Shown in pieces: positions 35,881 to 48,597 of a stretch of 64,000 nucleotides of DNA. The position numbers and the translations under genes were made by a program. How positions within the stretch are numbered: position 1 is the first letter of the stretch; every line of letters begins with the position of its first letter. The stretch is from Litsea cubeba (lineage: Eukaryota; Streptophyta; Magnoliopsida; Laurales; Lauraceae), in assembly GCA_012931725.1 (NCBI GenBank), contig CM022946.1, positions 763,717-827,716 of the forward strand. Reading direction: 5' to 3'. The notes beneath the pieces are model-generated. The model was not told the DNA's origin and did no database searches. It saw nothing but the letters and a program-made list of their open reading frames with translations.

Positions 35881-37626
35881 CTCGTGATTGTGAATAGTCC
35901 TTCAATTGGTGAGAAGGATCTTCTTGGGTTATTGTAGGGGATGGCCATAGATGATAAATCCAAAAAGAAAACTCTTTTTAACCTGTCAAGTAAGAAGTTA
36001 TGCAAGATCTGATATGTTGATGGGCCCACAAAATAAAAGAGGGTGGTTTATTAATAATCTATAAAATTAGCTGATCAGTTAGAAGTACTGGTTACTAGCA
36101 TAAAGCCTTTGAATATAATTAATTAAAAAGAAACCCATATATAGTGCTTCAACAATGTGTGAGTAAACGAATATTCACAAATTAAGTAATTTGTGATTTT
36201 CTCGGCTTAAATTACTTGTATATTTAGTTGAGTGTTTATATAAGTTTGAACTTTCTTAAGTATATTTTGTTAAATGTTCACTTGTAGGCTATACGGAGTC
36301 TATTTATATGAGAAAATGGCTCTTGAATACTAAAATGTTCTTTGATTGATAATCCCCCCCCCCCCCCCCCCCGCAACCCAAAAAATATATATATATATAA
36401 TCATTATGGGATCACATAGATAATGTCATAATGATAGTGAGCCATCTTGACATGATATCCATTAAATTCAACTGCACCTAAGAGACTCATTGGTGAAATA
36501 AATTGAATAGTAGATTCTATAGAAGAGTAGATGTGTTTCATGAATATGAGTAAGATGTGTAGAATATTCATAGTTTGGTCATATATATTTATGTTGTGAT
36601 TGCAAATAATAAAAAAGAGAGAATCGGTCCTTTTCTTTTCCTCAAAAAAAAAAAAAAAAAAAAGGGTAATGAGGAATAAGTTGTTTAATAATTTTTATAC
36701 TGTTAATTTCATAGCCTTGGGTCATATGGCTAATATCCTCAATAGGGGTAATTTTTTTTTTTTTAAAGAATTACCAAGATAAGCACACTTATACATCCTT
36801 AGTGGAAGCTAACTCAAGCCATTACAGAGCAAATCACAGCCTGGTCTATGCTCCCACCCACTTATACATCCTTAGTGGAAGCTAACTCAAGCCATTACAG
36901 AGCAAATCACAGCCTGGTCTATGCTCCTACCCACCCTGATGCTTTCTAATGGGGGGTGTTATGAGTCCAGAATGGTGTAAAATCTTATGCCAGCTAATGC
37001 ACCCTTTCAAGAATGAAAAAATCAAGGATGATATTTTATACAGTTGACAAATGTGGATTGAATGAAACAAAAGGAGGATCCAGACTCGAAAGTTATACAT
37101 ATATGTATGAGCTAGGTGTGCGCAACAAATAAGAATCATCTTATCATTGTAATCTTTGGTTTGAGGGATTCCAAGTCACCATTTTCAGCTCATTTCCATG
37201 CCTTGTGCATGATCAATGCGAGGTTAGCAAAACTTGGAAGCGTGCCAAATTGGGCTCCGCAGGCAGGGTCCAAGTCCTTGACGGCCAAATACAAAATGCC
37301 AGGCTCTTTTATGTCGTGGTTAAATAATAGATTAGGACTCCACATGAAAATTGAGTTTTTCTGTTTGAAATGCATCATATGTCAGGATCTACCATAAAGA
37401 AAGCAGGTCCATTTCATCCTACAGTTGTCTGATCAAAGTGCATGCTGTAAAATTTCAGTTGAATTTCACCCACCATCCATTTCATTACTTTAAATTTAAT
37501 AAGTGATAAAAAATTTATAAATGGATCTTTAAACCAAGTGGGCTTCAGATATTGCCACCTGTGTAATTTTTTTTTTTGGCACCCTAGTTGAGGGGGCAAG
37601 ATTCACACATTGCCTCCTCCATTGTC
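35881..37626. other. Intergenic; poly-C/AT tract and a tandem duplication
   Basis: No gene. A poly-C run followed by AT dinucleotides lies at 36354-36400. The 73-bp tandem duplication is listed separately. Confidence 0.5.
36788..36933. repeat. 73-bp perfect-period tandem duplication
   Basis: 36788-36860 and 36861-36933 differ at one base (CTCCCACCCA against CTCCTACCCA). Such near-identity points to a recent event. No coding content. Confidence 0.92.
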
Positions 37627-37828
37627 TCTTTTTTTTTTGGATATCCCCGAAGAGAGGAGGTTGGGATCAATTAGAAACTCTGTCCTGATATGTTATAGCC
37701 ACTCCCTAGGTAAGAAATTCCGTCCCTAGATACAACATTACCCACTCTTGCGGGGTACCCAAGGATTGAACCATGGATACTAAGGTAAGAAGTGGGGGTC
37801 CCAACCAACTGGACAACCCCATATTCTC
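37627..37828 (-). mobile_element. tRNA-derived SINE, about 200 bp
   Basis: On the minus strand it starts GGGGTTGTCCAGTTGG (A box, at 37828), with GGTTCAATCCTTGGG (B box, about 37774-37760). It ends in poly-A, seen as the T run at 37629-37637. Its tail-side sequence (TTTTTTGGATATCCC) resembles that of the next element at 38158. Confidence 0.65.
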
Positions 37829-38157
37829 GCAACTTATGGTATCTTTATTTTTTTGGTCAAAGGCAGCTTATGACAGCCTTATGTTATCTTATAATGCAGA
37901 AGAGAGACAACTGGGGGTTGCTCCGTTGATTGGCAACCCCATTTGTCACCTAGTTATCCCAAGGTATGCCACTCTTTTAATTTGTATGGGCTTCTCTTCC
38001 CACTTTGTGAGCTCTCCTTTGCATCTTGTGTCCTAAGTTTAGAGTAAAAAAAAAAAAGGAGAAAACTTCTGGAGGATCACGATCTGGATTTGAAAATCGA
38101 AACATACATTACCGATTGCGTTGGAAATGCCAGAAAATAAAAAAGGTCTTTCATATT

Positions 38158-38345
38158 AATTTTTTTTTTCTTTTTGGGTACTCCAGTCAAGGGGCTGGGA
38201 CCAATAGAGAGCCCGCATAAGCGGGAAGGCAGCCCACTCAAATAGGAAAGTAGTTTGCACACATAGGAAGAGGTGGCATACGTAAGATTCAAACTCTGGA
38301 TAGCCAGATGAGAACTGTCACTCATTATGAGTTGGGTAAGAAGTT
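38158..38345 (-). mobile_element. Diverged SINE-like element
   Basis: On the minus strand, poly-A (T run at 38159-38168) follows a body whose B-box-like GAGTTTGAATCTTAC lies at about 38298-38284. The A box is poorly conserved. It has the same layout as the SINE at 37627 but is older. Confidence 0.4.
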
Positions 38346-38879
38346 TTTCTCGGTCTTCCATGTTGAGTTGGAACTTGAAAATGCATTGACTTCCTCCTTT
38401 AATTGATAGGAGTTGATGGATACGAACTTGAAAAATATTATTTTAGATCGGGTTGAGGAAAGAGAAATGAACTAAGACAACATCTCAAAGTAGATGGGAT
38501 AAAACTTTAATGATAATGATGATAGTGAAATGCATAGCAAGTGAGAGATTACAAATGGTCATGCCTAATGCCTGAGGACGCGAGCTGAAGAAAAAAGCTG
38601 GCATTTGTATTGGGATCCATACTCAGGTCTACTCCCCTTTAACACTGGCATTGGGTTGAGCTGATTCCCAACACGACCTGCACGAGTCTTCAAACATGTA
38701 TGCTTGTGATCACATGATCAGTCGAATGAGAAATGTATGGTATGAGCTAGGGATTTGTCTAATCCGGAGGACAACTAACCCAGCAAAAACTCATGCCAAG
38801 CTAAGAACAGTAATTGACCAAAACATGAACAACCTCATTAAGAGTTCTAGGATGTAAAAAATAATAAGATTGATGGTCT

Positions 38880-39210
38880 AGACCATCCTTTTGTTAATGC
38901 TATCGATCTCCTCCTTGGCATCATAATGAATCGCAATCCTGGAGCTACATATTTAAGAAGCCTTTTCTAACGCAAAGAGAATATCCTTCGCCTCTGCTTC
39001 TTAAGAGGAAGAGAGTGATGGTCTACGTTAAGCACCTATAAGAGTAGGTGACTTCTTCATTATCAAAACATAACCATAAGTTGAATTACCATCCTTAATA
39101 TTAAAAGCAACATTTGGGAAAATGATTAGCACGTCCTTGGAGGCTAAAGAAGGCAATCTTAGGACCAAAGTAGTAGGGGTGACATTGTTATTGCCACCCA
39201 ATGAACACAA
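38880..39210 (-). pseudogene. LINE-type RNase H-like domain fragment
   Basis: The minus strand reads LPSLASKDVLIIFPNVAFNI-KDGNSTYGYVLIM, then after stops EAEAKDILFALEKAS and SRIAIHYDAKEEIDSINKRMV. This is the order of the RNase H-like (RVT_3) domain found at the end of plant LINE polyproteins and related genes: the central EAEA..ALFAL helix, then the strand with the acidic D. Several in-frame stops make it dead. Confidence 0.6.
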
Positions 39211-39229
39211 AGGTTAGGGACTCTTTTGG

Positions 39230-39775
39230 ATAATTTCTTTACACTAAAATCATCAAGGCTAGATATTGCCCAAACAACTCTCTTTGGTTTTGGAGGGGAT
39301 TTTTGAATGCGGTAAATTTTATCGATGACTAAATATCAGTTTGGGAGTGTAGATGGATCTTGTTTGAGAATCGGCTTAAAAAACCACTTTCTCAGATCTC
39401 GGTTTCTGATCTCAAGATTAAAGACTTAAGGAACAATGATAAAAATTGGAACTCTTCTATTTTATGAACGGTTTTCAACAACCCTATGTGGAGGATATTT
39501 CTAGAATCTACATTTCAAAAATTGAATTGATTGATAGTTTGGTCCAGCTTTTCACTAAGATGGAATGTTTCTACTAAATCTGCCTACAAAATTCTTACAT
39601 GCTCTAACAATGCTAATAATAATGGTGTGGTGAATTGGAAGCAATTTTGGAAATACAAACTTTTCCAAAGAGTCCTCTTCTGTTGGGAATGTTTCCATAT
39701 AGCCATTCTTGTGAGAAAGTGGGTTGGCCATAAATTTAGTGGGGGCCCTACCATTTGTCCATTTAAAGGATGAAC
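39230..39775 (+). pseudogene. LINE reverse-transcriptase C-terminal region (zf-RVT)
   Basis: After decayed upstream codons, the stretch from 39540 reads FSLRWNVSTKSAYKILTCSN, then NWKQFWKYKLFQRVLFCWEC and LVRKWVGHKF. This is the zf-RVT motif 'FS.KSAY..L......W..IWK...P.RV..F.W...'. It lies head-to-head with the RNase H fragment just upstream. In an intact LINE both would be on one strand, so the pair is rearranged or comes from two insertions. Confidence 0.65.
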
Positions 39776-40144
39776 GGTCAACCGCAGTCAAAATTTCCCA
39801 GTGTGCTTGGATGCATTTTCATATAGTAACAGGGTGATAGCTATTCCCCATGAACGTTCATGATCTGGAACATGGCTCCTTTTCTCTTGCCAAACACCCC
39901 ACTCCTCTCCTTCCAAAAGGAACCACTAGAAAGTGCCAATGCTCCCTAATTGGAGCTAATCTAACAAGCAGCAATGCCCGAGATACGGTGTGAATACACC
40001 AGCGATATGCCATGATATGGAAGGGTTACAATTTTGCACACTACCCCGTTCATGGAAAAGACTAGGCCTAATCCAGTAGAGGAAGAAAAAGCTCACCAAT
40101 GAAACAAGTGATGCATAGCTAAAAGGAGATAAAAAAAAAAAAAA

Positions 40145-40155
40145 CTCTCTCTCTA

Positions 40156-40222
<67 letters not shown>
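40145..40222. repeat. (CT)n microsatellite
   Basis: About 78 bases of CT dinucleotides with a few interruptions (CTAT, TCTT) in the first third. The array follows an A run at 40130-40144. Confidence 0.95.
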
Positions 40223-40225
<3 letters not shown>

Positions 40226-40398
40226 GCCTTAAATCCACAGCCATCTCCAACCATGCCAGTTATGTACATTGCTTCTATGTTCTGCATTTAAGGATAATGA
40301 AGAGGAGAATAGGAACAAAGTGGGCTAAAGAAAACAAGAAGAGGTTTGTCATGTTTCTGCAATGACAAACTAAGCAGTGACAAACAAAGTGGTTGAGA

Positions 40399-40632
40399 AG
40401 TGTGAGATGCCCAAGTGGTTACGAGCATTGCTTCTCACCCAGAGTACCAGGGATCACCCCTGGCAGTAACTGAGCACGGATGACAACAGTGGGTGTACTC
40501 GGGGGGAGCTTGGAGACAGTGGATTCTACGACAGAGCACACGTGGAGCATCCCTGGGAGGCCCTTGGGCAAATGAATTAGGATAGTTTATTGTTCTCGTT
40601 GATTGATGTACTGGCCAAAAAAAAAAAAAAGT
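40399..40632 (+). mobile_element. tRNA-derived SINE with poly-A tail
   Basis: GATGCCCAAGTGGTTACGAG (A-box-like) starts at 40406. About 37 bases later ACCAGGGATCACCCCTGG is a plausible diverged B box. The body continues about 170 bp to GTACTGGCC and 14 A residues at 40618-40631, which is a SINE 3' end. It lies about 220 bp past the end of the ArfGAP gene, on the opposite strand. Confidence 0.6.
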
Positions 40633-40852
40633 GAGTAGTTTCTTATATCCTTTATAGGTAAAGTTTAGAATTCCTTTCCTACTGTCTTTAACTAAAGCTA
40701 AACACACAAGTGTGCAAAAAATGAAAACAACAATTGAACCACTAGGTAAATAAATACCTATTGGAAGAGATCATGCAAAGTTAAAAAAATATGTGATACC
40801 CTTGCTTGGACTGCATTTTTTTTTTTCTCTCCTCTTTTCCCCTTCGATTTCA

Positions 40853-43800
40853 TTATTGACTGAGAGGAACGCATTCAAGTTCAATTTCTAACTCTCCTCG
40901 TTCAACATTCTGGAGCCGTAGAGTGATCTCTTGCTTCACCTTTCCATCTATGAGAGAGATTACGCTGTCCTTAACCAGGGTGTTGTCCTCGCTTGCCAGC
41001 CATTTTCCAAGTTGCATTGACTCAGAGATGGTCGAGTTTTCGTATGCTTTAGCAGCAGAGACCAGGGGTTGGATGTCAATTTCAGCCTCTCCCATGCGAT
41101 CATCAGCAGAGAATTTATCCTTGTCATAAACTAGCTGTGAAAGAAAATGAAAGTAATAAGAGTTCAGTTCTAGCTTCCAGAAAACTGTTTTAATGATTTT
41201 TGCTATTCATGTAATTACAATAACAACTAAGTCTGCATTTGGATACTTGGCTTCTTGCCATTCTAGTAGCAGATAAAATTTGAGAAAGTTCTACAAGAAA
41301 AAAGAAAACCTGAGAAAGGAGACTAAACATGGCCTAAAACATGCTCTAGGATTAGCATATCGAAATAGAAACATATGGAGGATATCTCACCAAGCACCAT
41401 AATAGCATTAGCATCGTTCAAAGTGAACTCGGATCCAATAAGAACAACTAAATAATTAGTTTAGAAAACTTCTAACAAAAACATAGGAGATGGCTCCAAT
41501 CTTTTCTTTTAGTTAGATGGATTGAGGAAGTGGCAGATACTGTTTTCGTTCCCTAGGATTTCTGAGGACAACTAACTTAATTAACAAATAATTTATTATC
41601 TCAGTATTACATATTAAGAGATTTAAAAGGTCAATTATCAATCAAACGCACAGCACAAAATGTAAACAATGTCGTTAACCAGAAGGAATGAGTGGGATGC
41701 AAAAAGCTCTGGAAACTGACATGCAGAAGAGCTTGATTTCGCCAGGTGTGCATTACAATATTGTTTGAGTTTTATCATCGTTAGCATTGTTGTTGTTATC
41801 ATATGCATGAAAGAACTGAACGTTAAACTCACAAATTTCTAAAATAAAGAAAAATTGTCATGCAAAAAACTTTTATAAACAAGTCTGCTAGAAAATAACT
41901 CGCTGAATAAGTTAAAAGAACATGCTAGCAATTAAGTAGCTTGGGGGTTGTGGGGGGGAGGGAGGGAGGGGGGATCTGAAGAGGTAGTTCACTAAGTGAA
42001 AGCTCCTGTGACTAGGTAAATGTCATTTGATACTGCAATACAGAACCTTTGCTTGACAAACTAATACCAGCTTACCAGCTTGAGTGGTGGAACTGGGTCC
42101 GGAATTGACAGCATTAGCCTTTCATTCCATACTGGGTTTAAGTTGCTCTTTATCACACGTGTTTTCACCGACTGCAATGGTTTGTCAAGCACTTGAATAC
42201 ATCAAAACAGCCCATTTCATTCTGATTCTTCTTTACAAAGACAGTTCATTTTGGAAAAAAAGCTTACTTGGTGTCCCATTGAGAGGATGACATAAGGATC
42301 ACTGCTCACCACATCACGGACGGCCAGGTTGGTGCCTCTCACAACGTTTACCTTTATCAATCCAACAAATTCAACCATACCAACCTACACACATTTGTTT
42401 AATAGTAAGTTTCTGTTTACACGTAGAAAGTGCTAAATAGTAACCCACCACCCCACCCCACCCACACACATGAGAGAAAAGGAAAAGAAGTTAAAAATGA
42501 AATAAATAAAGGCAAAAAGGTTTCTATAGATTCAATGGTATCATTTAGAATCATACTGATGTGTTCTTTCTTGGTGGTGTCTTTAGCTCGGGCTTCCTCC
42601 AGCTGTTGCGAAATGCATAACCGAATCCAAGACGTCGATGTTGGCCACTGTGGTGTTTATCATCTTGCTTTTTGATGGGGCATAAACCGTAATTGCCAGC
42701 AGAAATATCTTCAGAAGATGCAGAGGCATCATTCTGTTCATTAGAGCGGGTAAATTTTTCCAATTCATACTTTTTCCTGGGCGTTCAAGAAATGGTGTTT
42801 CACTTCAGAGTACTGTAGGTCTCTTGCAAACAATTTGCTCAATTTGGTTTTAATCATACCTGATAAAATCAGACCTTTCTTCTATGGAGGAATCTGGTTT
42901 TGGTTTCTTACATTCTGGAACAAATGCTTCATATTTCATATTTACCACTGTATTTCCACCTAGTTCTTCCAAGGCCTCGACTTCCTCCTCTGTCCAATCA
43001 TCTAGTTTCACTGATAAAATCTGTCGTGCAAAAAATAGTTATATAGGCTCATCTTCCATTATGGAAGTTAATATGTACTCAAGTTTTGAAATGACATCAA
43101 TTTGTGCTCATGGTTAGCTCGTCTACCTTATGCTGGATGTGCCCTATATATAACAGAGATGTCTGATGATAATGGGCTACAAAAGAAAATTCTCATATGA
43201 AAAAAGAGACCCGTGGATTGGAAGACTATGATGCATTGGATGATATTTCTCATTCTACTGTTTTCTCATACTTTGTTATTATTATTATTATTTTGTTATT
43301 TCTCTTTGGAGGATTTAGAAAAAATAAGGCCTTTTGGATTGTATCCTCAATTCTTGAGTTTTTACATCCGGGGTAATCATCTCTACCACAAAGTGTATCT
43401 ACTGGTCGGTGCAGTATATAATATTTTGGAGTTGAGAGAGAGAGAGTTCTTGTTCTTTTTTCTTTCTTTTTTTGCTCAAAGTATGGAATATCCTTTTTTT
43501 TTTTAATTTTAAAGAGTTCATTGTCATGTATTTTCATGCAATGTATATACCGTCTCCACTGTGACTGCAATGGATCATGTTTTTCTTTCTTTTGTGGTGA
43601 TATGTGCAATGCATCATTTATGACCTCCTATTAACTAGGCTTTGTCTATGCAAAAGGCTTGCACGTGCCAGAGTCCCAGACATAAGAAGCTATTACAGTT
43701 TACAGGCATCCCATCATGATCGTCATCATAGCCTGGTCTCATCAAGCTGGTGTCACCAACAATTTACAGGTATCTACATGTGCTTAATGTGGCTTTGAAT

Positions 43801-45932
43801 TGAAGATAATGAGATTGAGAAGAAACTAAAATCATATCTAAGTAACTTGGATAAAGCAATTCATTCAGACTCAATACCTTTGAGATATGCACTCCAAGGC
43901 TTCTATGAACACCAGAGCACTTGATACAGATAAACACCCCTAGATTTAGTGACCTAATCTCCATTCAATAAATTTGGTTAGAAAACACACGTGATATTTC
44001 ATTAGAGAAGCACCAAATAAAGTCTATCTCTTCAAAATAGAATTATACGGTTCTTTAACATAGTTTTGCATAACAACCTTAAGCATGAGTCTGTACATGC
44101 TGGGTCAAGACCTGTTGATCCCAACGGTTAAAAGGCATTGACCTAGTAAGCCACATCATGGATGAGCCACACTTAACATCACCTCTTTAACCCTTCAAAG
44201 GACGCAATTGACAATGAAAGGCGAAAACATAGCAGTCCACATTCAACAAAATAAAGGTCTGATATCAAATAATCAAATCCAACTAGGGCCAGTTTCAGGA
44301 AAAATCTATCCAATGGGAGGTCCGTCTGTGTGTTGATTCATGTATACACCTGATATTTGATCCTACAGTTAAAAGGTTTCTGACAAGAAGGTGAGGGCCA
44401 CAATCCTCTTAATTAACTGGGAGATATTGTTATTAGGTATTTGGCAATAACGAAAGTTTTTCCCTGGTTATCAGGGTAGAAAAATCAGTAGACAGTCTAC
44501 TGCTCCCAAAAAGACAAGGAAAAATAAAGCCTTAAGAAATAAATTAAAGCTGGCATTTTAAAATTATATAGGTCTCCACTGCAGAGTCCAGACCCCTACC
44601 ATTCAAATGCATGTCTAGTCTAAATTCTATTTGCCAGTTATCTGAAAACTTCACCAAAATAACTGAAACAATACTCTGATTTCAGTTTTCTTTTATCTGA
44701 GGCAACTTATTGCGTTTGCAATACTAAATCAACTATATATATAAGACATTATTTCAACTTGTCAACTGTTTAATAAGAGGCTTAAATTTCAAGAACATTG
44801 GGAAAATTCAATTTAATTTTGTGGTTATATAAGCAAAAAATGATGCAAAATCTTAGACAACTTGGAGTTGCTTCATGTGGGTGCATTTGAACATTCATTT
44901 TGTTGAGAAACCATCATAACTATTAAAATAACTGATACATAAAGAGCTGTACCTAAAATACAAGACAGGAACTGCCACATCAATAAAATAACTGTAATTC
45001 CCATGAAGCTGCCCGCACGTGCGCGCAGGGGGGTGGGGTGGGGTGGGGTGGGGGGGAGGTAGTCTTGATATACATTGTTACACTGTTCTCTATCAGGATT
45101 CCATTTTTATTATATTCATACGGCTAGGATTAGCTGTCACTTTTTAATGGTTCAAATTGATTAGGGTTTTTTCTTTACATATAAAATAGATGTTAGGAAA
45201 TGACCAGACTAGTTTTACTCTATTAATGAAATCAACATTTTTCGCATATGTTGTTTGGAGTTCTTGGAGATTCAACAACTCTCTTGACTTCTTGTCAAGT
45301 TAATAACTGGTTTTCTCTAACATTTTGTTTCATTTGGTAGATTTTAGTGAGGTAAAAGAACAAACCTACCCTAAATTATATTGGAGACCTTTTTTTTTTC
45401 TTGGAATTGCAGCACTTCCAACTTACTTTCCACTTTCTAAGGCCTGCATCAATTTGGTAGAGTGAGCCCTTTCAACTTTCAGAGGCCTATATCAATTTGG
45501 TATCAAAGTGGGCCTTTCAACTTTATAGGGTCTATATCATTTCTCCTACTATGAACAACCAAAAAACATTTGACCTTTGATGCCAAGTGTTAACAAACAT
45601 GATGGGTGTTGCAACTGAAGGAAAACTAGCAACAAAACATGATGGGTGGAATTTCTAGCTAAAGAAGTCCTGCACAAGGTGTGTGGATTTTAATCCCCAT
45701 CATCCACAAGGTTGGACCCTCCTGCAATAAATGCGGGGACTGAATTTCTTGCATAGCAGCCATGTGGGACTCCTGTAGGAGAAAATCCCTCAATAACATA
45801 TAAAAGGCATAAGGGCCAGTTTGATAATATTATAGTTAGATGCCTACGCCCATTTTGGATCTGGAAAACCACAATCTGCACAAATTCGATTGGCTGGTTG
45901 AGACAAGATATCCTCCAGCCTTTTTGTTGTAC
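40853..45932 (-). CDS. C2-domain ArfGAP, AGD11/12/13 type (N-terminal exon not found)
   Basis: GTPase activator for ARF small G proteins in vesicle traffic; the C2 domain binds phospholipid. Exons in transcript order: 45932-45848, 43953-43878, 43020-42860, 42776-42557, 42384-42268, 42171-42076, 41134-40853, all joining in frame with GT-AG splices, giving 344 residues. The first exon starts mid-codon after an acceptor and an in-frame TAA lies just upstream, so at least one 5' exon is missing. Zinc finger CADC-x16-CIKC with arginine finger in GVHRSLG; then SVKLDDWTEEEVEALEELGG and SSIEERSDFIRKKYE. After a variable linker, the C2 domain starts VGMVEFVGLIKVNVVRG, with SSDPYV and YDKDKFSADD loops as calcium/lipid contacts, and ends ELECVPLSQ. 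Intron 2 holds a possible copia remnant. Closest Arabidopsis kin by memory are AGD11-13. Confidence 0.9.
45100..45515 (+). mobile_element. Possible copia LTR end and primer-binding site
   Basis: TGGTATCAAAGTGGGC at 45498-45513 resembles the copia primer-binding site complementary to initiator tRNA-Met (TGGTATCAGAGC). The preceding direct repeats (GCATCAATTTGGTAGAGTGAGCC, then TATCAATTTGGTATCAAAG) suggest slippage near an LTR end. No paired LTR or coding remains. It lies inside an ArfGAP intron. Confidence 0.33.
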
Positions 45933-47261
45933 CTGTTTAATAGGAAATAACGGTTAAATTACATAAGAAAAAGTTACAGTAAGATAATAAGCATTCAAGA
46001 GTTGAAACTAATAGTACTGTATGGATAGAACACATGCAGTGAAGGATATTCTCCTCTACTCTAGTGATAGAATGTTGATAAGATATGTAAGAGCATATAG
46101 TTTCAAGGCAATTGACAGAAGAAGTTGTATACCCTGTGCGCAGACAGAAGAAAAAGAAGAGAAAAAGCTTGACAGCTGAATTTGTCATAGATAAGGGAAA
46201 GAACCTATAGCAGAATTTGTGTACCTGCACTTGCCTTTGTAAAGAAATACTAGTTTAGAGTGAAATCTGTCTGGCATTGCAAGATTTCCTTCCAGCAGAA
46301 GAAAATTTGAAATTCAAAACTTCCTATTTCGCAGGACAACACAACAAAAAGAGATTTTACCTCAACATTTTTTTCTCTTTACAAAAGAAAAAGCAATTTA
46401 AGCGCCAAAAAAATTCTCTTCTATCCTTTCCAAACAAAATGTGAACAAAGATTGCATCCAAAGTGTTTCTTTTTTCCTTGTTCTTGAATTTCCACAAAAA
46501 ATGTGCACCTAAGTTCAAGTTTAGGCTGATACTTATCAGCAGTGGATGTAACAAAATATTGGTCTCTATCAGTGAGTAAAACATTTTTAACTCGATGATT
46601 GGCATGGCCTATAAGGCTATAAACCACATCAATACATCTGAACCCCATTTTTTCAGTGTTTTCATCCTTTCTTTACAGCCTTCTACTAGAAAATTTTGGT
46701 GAAACTCTCCTAGATCATTCACTTCTAGATTTCAGTGATAAGAATATGAATATCAGCGTGAGTACAATTCAATGCGCAAACCATGGATTTGTAGGAATTT
46801 TGTGAAAGAGGTAGATGTTTTTCTTCCTCAAAATTCCCTTTTAGTTCATTTTTGCTTTTTATGTTTGAAGAACTGAATTGAACTTGCATGATTTGACTGA
46901 TTTCCATTGTCTTCCATGATTTGGTCGTATGAGGGCTCCTTTTCTCATTGTATAAAATTCCTTGCATTTTTTTTAAAACTTTTCCTTAACATGTTGATGC
47001 ATAAGTGCTTACTTAGATTTATATAGTACTTTTCTATTATGAATTACATTCCTTACTGCTTATTGACTTGGAATAAAGTGTCTAAACAAGTGGTGCATAC
47101 AACACCTCTAAACCCTTTTAGGGACCCCAACTGGCACACAAAAGATAATAAGAACATATAATGAAACAACAATGACGAAAAAAATTGTTGAAAAAACAAA
47201 AAAACAAAAACAGCTATTGTGTGGGACATAATTTCAAAACACCAACACAATAACAGAGAGA
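45933..47261. other. Region upstream of the first recognised ArfGAP exon
   Basis: Expected to hold intron and possibly the missing first exon of the ArfGAP gene on the minus strand. I looked for an ATG exon ending in one base plus GT and found none convincing. Sequence is AT-rich and otherwise unremarkable. Confidence 0.4.
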
Positions 47262-48438
47262 GAGAGAGAGAGAGGGAACCTGCATTGGAATTGTTGGTTT
47301 GGCCAGAGAGAGAGAGAGAACCTGCATTGGAATCGCTGATTTGGCCAGAAAGAGAGAGAGAACCTGCATTGGAATCGCTGGTTTGGCCAGAGAGAGGGAG
47401 GGAACCTGCATTGGAATCGCTGGTTTGGCCAGAGAGAGGGAGGGAACCTGCATTGGAATTGCTAGTTTGGCCAGAGAGAGGGGGGGAACCTGCATTGGAA
47501 TTGCTGGTATGGCCAGAGAGAGGGAGGGAACCTGCATTGGAATCGCTGGCTTGGCCAGAGAGAGGGAGGCAACCTGCATTGGAATTGCTGGTTTGACCAC
47601 AGAGAGGGAGGGAACCTGCATTGGAATTGCTGGTTTGGCCAGAAAGAGAGAGGGAACCTGCATTGGAATCGCTGGTTTGGCCACAGAGAGGTAGGGAACC
47701 TGCATTGGAATTGCTGGTTTCGCCACAGAGAGGGAGGGAACCTGCATTGGAATTGCTGGTTTGGCCAGAAAGAGGGAGGGAACCTGCATTGGAATTGCTG
47801 GTTTGGCCAGAAAGAGAGAGGGAACCTGCATTGGAATCCCTGGTTTGGCCAGAAAGAGAGAGGGAACCTGCATTGGAATCCCTGGTTTGGCCACAGAGAG
47901 GTAGGGAACCTGCATTGGAATTGCTGGTTTGGCCAGAAAGAGGGAGGGAACCTGCATTGGAATTGCTGGTTTGGCCACAGAGAGGGAGTGAACCTGCATT
48001 GGAATCGCTGGTTTGGCCACAGCGAGGAAGGGAACCTGCATTGGAATCGCTGGTTTGGCCACAGAGAGGTAGGGAACCTACATTGGAATTGCTGCTTTGG
48101 CCACAGAGAGGGAGGGAACCTGCATTGGAATTGCTGGTTTGGCCAGAAAGAGAGAGGGAACCTGCATTGGAATCCCTGGTTTGGCCACAGAGAGGTAGGG
48201 AACCTGCATTGGAATTGCTGGTTTGGCCAGAAAGAGGGAGGGAACCTGCATTGGAATTGCTGGTTTGGCCACAGAGAGGGAGTGAACCTGCATTGAAATT
48301 GCTGGTTTGGCCACAGCGAGGGAGGGAACCTGCATTGGAATTGCTGGTTTGGCCAGAGAGAGGGAGGGAACCTGCATTGGAATCGCTGGTTTGGCCAGAA
48401 AGAGAGAGAGAACATGCATTGGAATCGCTGGTTTGGCC
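47262..48438. repeat. 42-bp minisatellite, about 28 copies
   Basis: The unit is GGAACCTGCATTGGAATTGC followed by TGGTTTGGCCAGAGAGAGGGAG, with variants ATCGC/ATTGC/ATCCC and CCAGAAAG/CCACAGAG/CCAGAGAG. The period is exactly 42 bp throughout with essentially no indels. Because 42 is a multiple of three, long frames stay open on both strands (up to 465 codons, minus strand, repeating GQTSNSNAGSLPL). These are by-products of the period. The array starts in a GA run (47256-47275), its likely seed. Confidence 0.95.
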
Positions 48439-48597
48439 CTCGGTAGTCATCTAGTGGCCTCAAATCTTCAAACCCAGATTAAAAAAATGCCTTGGAAACT
48501 CATCTAATGGCCTCAGAATTTCAAACCCAGATAAAAAAAGCCCTGGGTAGTCATCAAATGGCTCTAAATTTTCAGACCCAGATAAAAAATGTCCATT
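48430..48597. repeat. Three-copy imperfect repeat of about 55 bp beside the minisatellite
   Basis: Three units begin CCTCGGTAGTCATCTAGTGG, CCTTGGAAACTCATCTAATGG and CCCTGGGTAGTCATCAAATGG. Each runs through CAAACCCAGAT (or CAGACCCAGAT) to an A run. On the minus strand they give related peptide blocks (FLSGSENLEPFDDYPG, FLSGFEILRPLDEFP). A splice-acceptor-like TTTTTGCAG lies just upstream on the minus strand, so part of it could be ArfGAP leader, unproven. Confidence 0.7.

Noticed and set aside
43250..43609. 119-codon minus-strand frame in ArfGAP intron
   Set aside because: Lysine-rich low-complexity translation of a T-rich intron; lies between well-placed ArfGAP exons.
47262..48438. CRISPR-like regular array
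   Set aside because: Units abut without unique spacers, and the DNA is eukaryotic.
47053..48450. Long minus-strand frame of 465 codons with GQTSNSNAGSLPL repeats
   Set aside because: It is open only because a 42-bp repeat keeps every frame in step. Comparable frames exist on both strands and no family is recognisable.
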